Positions 10,804 through 15,731 of a stretch of 15,731 nt of DNA are shown here, piece by piece; position 1 is the stretch's first letter, and each line of letters opens with the position of its first letter. The notes under the pieces are model-generated. The model had not been told where the DNA came from. It did no database searches and worked only from the letters and a program-made list of their open reading frames with translations. A program made the position numbers and the translations under genes. The DNA lies in contig JAOTWC010000010.1 of the NCBI GenBank assembly GCA_029863105.1, forward strand, positions 1 through 15,731, given 5' to 3'. This DNA comes from Gemmatimonadota bacterium (lineage in GTDB: Bacteria; Gemmatimonadota; Gemmatimonadetes; Palauibacterales; Palauibacteraceae).

Positions 10804-11525
10804 GCAGCGTACTGCGTGCGGAGGGCCTCGTTCGGAGCTTCGGGAAACGTCGGGTGGTGGACGAGGTGGCTATCGAGGTGCGCCAGGGGGAGATCGTCGG
10901 ACTGCTGGGGCCGAACGGCGCGGGCAAGACGACGACATTCTATATGATCGTCGGGCTGCTGGAGGCGGACGCGGGACACGTATCGCTCGATGGGGAGGAC
11001 CTTACGAAAGTTCCGATGTATCGCCGAGCGCGAGCCGGCATCGGATATCTGTCGCAGGAACCTTCCATCTTTCGGCGGCTCACGGTCGAACAGAACGTGC
11101 TTGCAATTTTGGAAACCCTGAAGCTGACGAAGCAGGAGCAGCGCCGACGCCTCGACGAACTGCTCGACGAGCTGTCGATGAGCCACTTGAGAGACAGCAT
11201 GGCACACTCCCTGTCGGGTGGCGAGCGCCGCCGCCTCGAGATCACCCGAGCGCTGGTCACCCAGCCCAAGTTCATGCTGCTCGATGAGCCGTTTGCCGGC
11301 GTCGATCCCATCGCCGTTGACGACATCCAGCGAATCGTGGCGGGCCTCCGGGAGCGGGGTCTGGGCGTCCTGATTACGGACCACAATGTGCGCGAGACGC
11401 TGTCGATAACGGACAGGGCCTACCTGATGTTCGACGGGAGAATCCACATTGAGGGGCCCGCCGAGAGGCTTGTCGAAGATCCCGAGGCCCGGAAGTTGTA
11501 TCTGGGTCTAGACTTTCAGCTCTGA
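10800..11525 (+). CDS. lptB: LPS export ABC transporter ATP-binding protein
   Basis: This 241-residue cytoplasmic ATPase powers LPS extraction by LptB2FG. All ABC motifs are present: Walker [10 protein letters not shown] (37-45), Q-loop Gln86 in [16 protein letters not shown] (a typical LptB stretch), signature LSGGERRR (138-145), Walker B FMLLDEP with Glu163, D-loop, and switch His195 in ITDHNVRE. The end YLGLDFQL also resembles LptB, whose C-terminus often runs Y-L-G-x-x-F. Start GTG 10800 overlaps the stop of the displaced lptA 3' part. The last 18 bases overlap the convergent gene on the other strand, so there is no room for a classical terminator. LptF and LptG are not in this window. 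Confidence 0.96.
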   Translation: MSSVLRAEGLVRSFGKRRVVDEVAIEVRQGEIVGLLGPNGAGKTTTFYMIVGLLEADAGHVSLDGEDLTKVPMYRRARAGIGYLSQEPSIFRRLTVEQNVLAILETLKLTKQEQRRRLDELLDELSMSHLRDSMAHSLSGGERRRLEITRALVTQPKFMLLDEPFAGVDPIAVDDIQRIVAGLRERGLGVLITDHNVRETLSITDRAYLMFDGRIHIEGPAERLVEDPEARKLYLGLDFQL

Positions 11526-12161
11526 GGACTCTCGCCGCCTCCTGCCGAACACGACCAGTCCAAGCAGTATGGCTCCTGCGGTTATCGCAGCGAGCACGCC
11601 CACGCTGACATCGAGAAACTGACCCAGGGCGGCGAAGAACCACAGGCGAGGAAATCTGCCCAGGAACGTCGCGGCGAGGTATCGGCGGATCGGGTAGCCA
11701 GCCATCGGCGCAACAACTCTGATCGCCCAGTACGGGAGGAGGGACCAGCTGCACAACCATACCGTAAAGAACGGCGCCCGCTCGAACAGCTTCACGACCC
11801 GCTGTACAACCTTCGTGTCACGCAGTCGGCGCGTTCCGCCCAGGTTCACCAGCTTCTGGTACATGTAGTAGTTGATGAACTCGATGAACAACGTTCCGGC
11901 GATGCCCAGAGCCGCGATCAAGAGCGGGGGATAGAGTCGTCCGAACAGCATCAGGATCGGCTCGTAGGTCGCCGGCAGGAATGGCGCCAGGGGCCCGTTG
12001 ACCCAGATGGTCACGACGACGAAGCTTACCAGCCCTCCGATTTCGGGGATGACGCGCGTGAGCAGGATGCCCAGGAGTGCCAGGGCCGCGGATACGCGGA
12101 GCAGGATGTCCCACATCCTTGTTCCGTAACGGCGAGTCAGCTTGTCGCGGAGGCTTCCCAT
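11508..12161 (-). CDS. VTT/DedA-like integral membrane protein
   Basis: This is a 217-residue predicted inner-membrane protein with hydrophobic segments at about 18-54, 68-100, 131-155 and 172-206, and a basic C-terminal tail (FGRRRRE). The order [18 protein letters not shown], then a polar loop, [18 protein letters not shown], a Gly-Tyr turn and a Trp-containing helix resembles VTT/DedA proteins, with LP-Y-WAIR in place of the RF-x-P-x-x-R motif. It is therefore a divergent member. ATG 12161 gives the cleanest N-terminus and overlaps the 3' end of the upstream phosphodiesterase gene by 25 bases, implying translational coupling. Its own 3' end overlaps lptB convergently. The role is unknown, possibly lipid-carrier handling with the phosphodiesterase. 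Confidence 0.72.
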   Translation of the reverse strand: MGSLRDKLTRRYGTRMWDILLRVSAALALLGILLTRVIPEIGGLVSFVVVTIWVNGPLAPFLPATYEPILMLFGRLYPPLLIAALGIAGTLFIEFINYYMYQKLVNLGGTRRLRDTKVVQRVVKLFERAPFFTVWLCSWSLLPYWAIRVVAPMAGYPIRRYLAATFLGRFPRLWFFAALGQFLDVSVGVLAAITAGAILLGLVVFGRRRRESSELKV

Positions 12162-13615
12162 GTCCCATCGATCCCGGGTGGAACCTCGCAGCCGAGGTGC
12201 TGCAGCAGCAGCGGAAACACGTCCACGGTACGAATCGGACCCGCAAACGGACGGTTTGCCGCAAACAGGCACCGCATGTGGTCGCCGATCAGACTGCCGT
12301 GACCCGACCTGTGCTCCGGCTTCTCCCAGCCGTCCCGAAGATCGCAGCCCAACTCAGCTGCGACGAGCAGGTCCCCGGCACGGTCGGACCGGAATAGCTG
12401 CAGCAGCTGGGCAGGGGCGTCGGGGTATCGCCGGTCCAGGCTCGCAACCAACCACTCGCGCTCACCCCGGCTGCCGCCCTCACCGAGATCGAGGATATCC
12501 GCGCCATCCGTCCGATACGTGATTCGGGCAGGATCGGAGGGTTCGGGATGCAGGTGAGCGCGGCCGCCTTCTCCGACCACGACCACGCCTGCTCCCTCGG
12601 AGGCAGCAACGAATGCCACCCCGTCCAGGGCAGCCAGCTGGCTGACGACGTCCTTGCGGACACCCGGTACCGCTCCGCTCTCGATGGCCGACAGCGGCAC
12701 GCGATCCGCGCGGGGCCCAGCCGGATCGAGATAGATCTGCGCCGACCCGTTTCCGGACACCATCACCGCCGCGGCCGGATCGCGCCGCCACATCACGGGG
12801 TGACATAACGTCGGAAGGCCTAGCTTTTCCATTTCAACGGCGATGTCAGTATGACGCTTCACCGCCGACGCGCCATGATCGCTTACGATGAGCGCCAGAT
12901 GGTCACCGTCGAATCCACCCCGGGCTCCGTACTCGCCGACGATCCCGTCGAATTGCCGGTACGTGGCAAGGACGGCCGGGTGCCATGGGTCATGGAAGTG
13001 CGTGACGCCGTCCACCGCCGGGAACACGGCGAATACAAGGGCATGCCGCCGGGCGGCCACCCGGGCAAGCTCCCGACCCACCGCCCGATCCAGCGATCCG
13101 TAGTTCCCGGTGTAATGGGCGGCGCTTCCCAGCAGAGCCCGGGCGACGCGTACCCGGTTGGCCGTCCGGCCCAATCCTCGAGTGAACGGGCTCGCCAGAA
13201 CGGCGACATCGGCGATGCGATCGAACAGGCTCTCGAGTCCGGATCGGAGATCACCGTTGATCCGATCCGCCTGATATCCACAGTAGCTCCTGACGTGCTC
13301 GCGATCGGCCCACCACCGTCCCTTGTATCGACGCCGATCCAGCCACCGGATTCCGGGGACGTTGCACGTGCCCGGATAACAGCCGGTAAGAAACGGGAGA
13401 TAAGCCACGCCGGTCGTGGAAGGGAACACGGTCGTGGCCGGAACCACACCGCCGGGGTCCAGAACATATCGACTGATATTGGGAAGGTCGCCATCAGCTG
13501 CGAGTCGCAGAAAGACGTCCTCGCGCGCCCCGTCCAGGAGCAACAGCGTCGCCCGTCGTTCGCCAGGCGGTTTCGTGTAAGCCGAAGAAATATGCATGGG
13601 GGCGGGGCGAAGCAT
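12137..13615 (-). CDS. Alkaline phosphatase superfamily protein (type I phosphodiesterase / nucleotide pyrophosphatase-like)
   Basis: This is a 492-residue metal-dependent phospho-transfer or hydrolase enzyme. Two-metal motifs are recognisable: Asp28 in LLLLDGARED, probable nucleophile Thr68 in FPSTTGVAYLPFLTGCYPG, Asp202 and His206 in VDGVTHFHDP, Asp246-His247 in IVSDHGAS, and His439 in GHGSLIGDH. Together these give the D/T/D-H/D-H/H set of NPP-type enzymes. No signal peptide or membrane segment is evident, so it may be cytosolic. ATG 13615 has an AGGG nine bases upstream; TTG 13639 and ATG 13597 are alternatives. It precedes, and overlaps, the VTT-like membrane gene, and diverges from rpoN. 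The substrate (lipid head-group, sugar nucleotide or other phosphodiester) cannot be inferred. Confidence 0.85.
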   Translation of the reverse strand: MLRPAPMHISSAYTKPPGERRATLLLLDGAREDVFLRLAADGDLPNISRYVLDPGGVVPATTVFPSTTGVAYLPFLTGCYPGTCNVPGIRWLDRRRYKGRWWADREHVRSYCGYQADRINGDLRSGLESLFDRIADVAVLASPFTRGLGRTANRVRVARALLGSAAHYTGNYGSLDRAVGRELARVAARRHALVFAVFPAVDGVTHFHDPWHPAVLATYRQFDGIVGEYGARGGFDGDHLALIVSDHGASAVKRHTDIAVEMEKLGLPTLCHPVMWRRDPAAAVMVSGNGSAQIYLDPAGPRADRVPLSAIESGAVPGVRKDVVSQLAALDGVAFVAASEGAGVVVVGEGGRAHLHPEPSDPARITYRTDGADILDLGEGGSRGEREWLVASLDRRYPDAPAQLLQLFRSDRAGDLLVAAELGCDLRDGWEKPEHRSGHGSLIGDHMRCLFAANRPFAGPIRTVDVFPLLLQHLGCEVPPGIDGTWEASATS

Positions 13616-13639
13616 CGGTGGATGCCCTGAGGCTGTCAA
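13611..13639 (-). promoter_or_regulatory. Possible promoter for the phosphodiesterase/VTT pair
   Basis: Reading the - strand, TTGACA (13639-13634) is followed after 17 bases by GATGCT (13616-13611), which keeps the A and final T of a -10 box. If real, transcription would start near 13604 and translation would then have to begin at ATG 13597, with a very short leader. This conflicts with the SD-supported start at 13615, so the call is weak. Confidence 0.25.
13612..13625. repeat. Short inverted repeat beside the rpoN/phosphodiesterase divergent region
   Basis: GCATC and GATGC form perfect 5-base arms around a 4-base spacer. It lies about 55-68 bases upstream of the predicted rpoN transcription start, where an operator or activator site could sit, but arms this short occur by chance. 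Confidence 0.2.
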
Positions 13640-13653
13640 CCGATCCCCGTATC

Positions 13654-13669
13654 AGGCACGGAGGTTGCA
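13654..13669 (+). promoter_or_regulatory. Predicted sigma-54 (RpoN) promoter upstream of rpoN
   Basis: The sequence AGGCACGGAGGTTGCA matches the sigma-54 consensus TGGCACG-N4-TTGC[AT] at every specified position except the first (A for T). The invariant GG (13655-13656) and GC (13667-13668) have the required 10-base separation. It points toward rpoN, with a predicted start near 13680 and about 96 bases of leader. Sigma-54 promoters need an enhancer-binding activator, and its site would fall within the start of the divergent phosphodiesterase gene. It suggests positive or self-limiting autoregulation of rpoN. Confidence 0.7.
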
Positions 13670-13775
13670 CACTCACAGCAAAGGACGTGCCAGAACCCTC
13701 CCCGGGGGAACCACTCGACGCTATATTCACGGATAGGTAGCGAAATACCAGACAGTTCTTACCAAACAGGGGGCC
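13670..13775 (+). other. rpoN leader region
   Basis: This is non-coding sequence between the predicted sigma-54 promoter and the rpoN ATG. It contains TATATT at 13722-13727, which could be a -10 box, but no -35 match lies at a suitable distance. A G-rich AGGGGG (13769-13774 region) just before the ATG is the likely, closely spaced ribosome site. No clear terminator or riboswitch was seen. Confidence 0.4.
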
Positions 13776-15215
13776 ATGAGCGACTTTCGAAGAGGACTCG
13801 GCCAGAGTCTCGGCATGCGGCAGGAAATGAAGATCAATCCTCGCCTCTACCAGGCGATGGATCTTCTCTACATGCCCCTTATGGACTTGCAGCAGCACCT
13901 CAAACAGGAACTCCTGGCCAACCCGTTTCTGGAGTTTTCCGAGCCGGTGGAGGATCCGGATGAAGAGAAACCGGAGGAGGAAAAGCCAGAAGACGACGAG
14001 ATGGACTGGGAGGAGATCCTCCTAAACGGATTCGATGTTGGCGGTCGGCGGTCGCAATACGAGGATCGTGAAACGTTCATGCCGACGCCTGCTGCGCCAC
14101 CCGACCTGTGGGAACATCTGCGCGATCAACTCCATCTGCTCACCCTCGAGCCCCGTCTCCAGTACCTGGGGGAGGAACTCATCGGCAACATCGACCGTGA
14201 GGGGTTCCTGACATGCTCGTTGGAGGAAGTCGCGGAGTCTCTCAACGACCACCTGGCGAAGACCGAACCGGAACTATGGGCTGACATGGAGCCCTACACA
14301 CTCGAGGAAGCAGAGAAGGTGCTGCTGGTATTGCAGTCGTTCTATCCGAGCGGCGTGGGTGCCAGGGATCTCCGGGAAACTCTGCTGATACAGCTGCGAG
14401 AACGCGGAGACACCGACGGGCTGTCGTATCGTCTGGTGAGTGAACACTTCGAGCAGCTGGTGAGTCATCGGTGGAGTGAATTGTCAAAAGAACACGGTAT
14501 CTCCGCGAAGGATGTCCAGGACGCGGCCGATGAAATCGCCAAACTCGATCCAAAACCCGGGCTCAAGTATTCTGTAACGAGTGACAACTACATTACGCCC
14601 GATCTGATCGTGCAGAAGGTCGACGGCGAGTACTACGTCTTCCACAATGACTCATCACTTCCGCGCCTGAAACTCTCCCGGTCTTATCGTGAGGTGGCGA
14701 GAGACAAGAACCAGTACCATGGGGACAACAAGGCCTTCATCGCGAAGAAACTCAATAGTGCGCAGTGGATGATCCAGGCGATCGAGCAACGACGGCAGAC
14801 GATGCTTCGCGTGATGAACTTCATTGTCGATCGGCAGCGGGAATACTTCGAGAAGGGCGTGGAGCATCTGCGGCCGCTGACACTGCGTGAGGTCGCAGAG
14901 CACATTGACATGCACGAATCCACCGTTTCCCGTGTGACCAACGACAAATACGCCCAGACTCCGCGGGGTGTGTTGCCGTTGAAGTTCTTCTTTTCCAGCG
15001 GCCTGTCCACCGACTACGGCGAGGACGTGTCGGCGCGGGGAATCCGGGCACGCATCGAGAAGCTGGTGAGCGACGAGAGCCCGCAGAAGCCGCTTACCGA
15101 CCAGGCAATCGTGGATCGCCTCAAGGCCGAGGGCGTTCAGATCGCCCGACGCACGGTAGCGAAATACCGTGATCAGTTAGGTATTCTCTCAGCGCGGATG
15201 CGCAAGCGAGTATGA
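13776..15215 (+). CDS. rpoN: RNA polymerase sigma-54 factor
   Basis: This 479-residue sigma-54 is of usual length. Region I (1-50) begins with the typical GLGQSLGMRQEMKINPRLYQAM pattern and ends in ELLANPFLE. It is followed by an acidic region II (56-80, rich in Glu/Asp). The core-binding region (about 110-300) includes NIDREGFL, FYPSGVGARDLRE and KLDPKPG. The DNA-binding part has a helix-turn-helix near 366-392 (TLREVAEHIDMHESTVSRVTN), the KYAQTPRGV.PLKFFFSSG segment, and the RpoN box ARRTVAKYRD at 457-466, with Asp where the consensus has Glu. It recognises -24/-12 promoters and needs AAA+ activators. rpoN often follows lptB directly, but here two opposite-strand genes intervene. The stop overlaps the next gene as ATGA. 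Confidence 0.97.
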   Translation: MSDFRRGLGQSLGMRQEMKINPRLYQAMDLLYMPLMDLQQHLKQELLANPFLEFSEPVEDPDEEKPEEEKPEDDEMDWEEILLNGFDVGGRRSQYEDRETFMPTPAAPPDLWEHLRDQLHLLTLEPRLQYLGEELIGNIDREGFLTCSLEEVAESLNDHLAKTEPELWADMEPYTLEEAEKVLLVLQSFYPSGVGARDLRETLLIQLRERGDTDGLSYRLVSEHFEQLVSHRWSELSKEHGISAKDVQDAADEIAKLDPKPGLKYSVTSDNYITPDLIVQKVDGEYYVFHNDSSLPRLKLSRSYREVARDKNQYHGDNKAFIAKKLNSAQWMIQAIEQRRQTMLRVMNFIVDRQREYFEKGVEHLRPLTLREVAEHIDMHESTVSRVTNDKYAQTPRGVLPLKFFFSSGLSTDYGEDVSARGIRARIEKLVSDESPQKPLTDQAIVDRLKAEGVQIARRTVAKYRDQLGILSARMRKRV

Positions 15216-15731
15216 TCCGGCCGGAAGGCATGGACGAGTTCGCGGTCATCATCCCGGCTTACAACGAGGCAGCGAACATGTCCGACCTGTTCGCGGAGCT
15301 ATCGGACACCTTCGACCAGTTCTCGCTCAACGGTGAGGTCGTGCTCGTAGATGACGGGTCCGACGACGGAACGTCTGAAGCAGCACGGAAAGCCGCAGCG
15401 GCGTCGGGGCTGTCGCGTGTTTCAATCCTCAGGCATCGCAACAACCGGGGAAAGACGGCCGCCATTGTAACGGCGGCACGCGCGACACGCGCTCCGGTGC
15501 TCGTCCTGTTCGACGCGGACCTCCAGCACGCGACTGACGAAATTCCACGCTTCCTGCAGGCGATCGAAGCCGGACACGATCTCGTAGCCGGACGCAAAGT
15601 GGGCGCGTATTCCAAGAGGTTCGTCTCGTCCGTCTACAACAGGCTGTCTCGCCTGATCTTCCGGATTCCGGTGCACGACCTGAACTCGATGAAGGCATTC
15701 CGGCGGTCTGTCCTGGACGATCTTCGACTCC
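15212..15731 (+). CDS. Family 2 glycosyltransferase, dolichol-phosphate mannosyltransferase-like (3' end outside window)
   Basis: The first 173 residues of a GT2 enzyme. The GT-A fold motifs are clear: AVIIPAYNEAANM (nucleotide-sugar site), VVLVDDGSDDGT, RHRNNRGKTAAIVTAA, the metal-binding LFDADLQHATDEIP (D-x-D region), HDLVAGRKVGAYSKRF and VHDLNSMKAFRRSV. This resembles DPM1-type or undecaprenyl-phosphate glycosyltransferases, which load a sugar onto a polyprenyl phosphate at the cytosolic membrane face. Start ATG 15212 overlaps the rpoN stop. ATG 15230 is an alternative start, but its possible ribosome site (GGAAGG) is only one base away. The C-terminus, including any membrane helices, is beyond the window. 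Confidence 0.88.
   Translation, partial: MIRPEGMDEFAVIIPAYNEAANMSDLFAELSDTFDQFSLNGEVVLVDDGSDDGTSEAARKAAAASGLSRVSILRHRNNRGKTAAIVTAARATRAPVLVLFDADLQHATDEIPRFLQAIEAGHDLVAGRKVGAYSKRFVSSVYNRLSRLIFRIPVHDLNSMKAFRRSVLDDLRL

Noticed and set aside
10463..11287. Long open frame of 274 codons on the + strand across the lptA end and lptB
   Set aside because: It is rich in Arg/Gly/Ser and lies mostly inside lptB in another frame, where the ABC motifs are unambiguous. High GC produces such shadow frames.
11500..11530. Bidirectional terminator between lptB and the convergent VTT-like gene
   Set aside because: The two coding regions overlap by 18 bases, and no GC-rich hairpin with a T-run was visible.
12851..13630. 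A 259-codon + strand open frame opposite the phosphodiesterase gene
   Set aside because: It shows no recognisable domain, while the - strand frame has all the expected metal-binding motifs.
13722..13727. TATATT as the main rpoN promoter -10 box
   Set aside because: No -35 match is found at 16-18 bases upstream, and the sigma-54 site just upstream is a far better match.

Overview
The window looks like a chromosomal core region of a Gram-negative, high-GC, LPS-making bacterium. It encodes four enzymes of the Kdo pathway (KdsB, KdsA, KdsC, KdsD), the LPS-export proteins LptC, LptA and LptB, an outer-membrane barrel protein and sigma-54. The gene order, the LptA style, the lipoprotein-like LptC and the bactofilin-plus-barrel protein suggest Gemmatimonadota or a nearby phylum. 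That placement is an inference from sequence character, not a search result. No insertion sequence, prophage, CRISPR array, tRNA or rRNA was seen, and no stretch over 300 bases lacks a recognisable coding reading.

Layout. (1) 1-3972, + strand: the 3' part of ispF, a DedA membrane protein, a XerD-like recombinase, a nitroreductase, and a signal-peptide protein with bactofilin-like repeats followed by a predicted beta-barrel. These are packed with 4-base overlaps or gaps of 4-6 bases. (2) 3973-4080: a 108-base gap with a good housekeeping-type promoter (TTGACA at 4006). (3) 4081-11525, + strand: kdsB-pyrG-kdsA-kdsC-kdsD-lptC-lptA-lptB, nearly all joined by short stop/start overlaps and so probably one transcript. 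CTP synthase sits beside the CTP-consuming KdsB. Products then pass through Kdo synthesis to the LPS-export machine. lptA appears to carry a single-base frameshift near 10415-10425. (4) 11508-13615, - strand: an alkaline-phosphatase-superfamily phosphodiesterase and a small VTT/DedA-like membrane protein, wedged between lptB and rpoN. (5) 13776-15731, + strand: rpoN, then a dolichol-phosphate-mannose-synthase-like GT2 glycosyltransferase that runs off the window.

The most interesting points are a near-perfect sigma-54 promoter (13654-13669) directed at rpoN itself, which suggests autoregulation; the lptA frameshift, whose downstream frame still encodes a recognisable LptA C-terminus ending exactly on the lptB start; the two-gene phosphodiesterase/VTT module; and the bactofilin-barrel architecture. 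Most of the rest is ordinary envelope housekeeping. I see no convincing wholly new defence or mobile system here.
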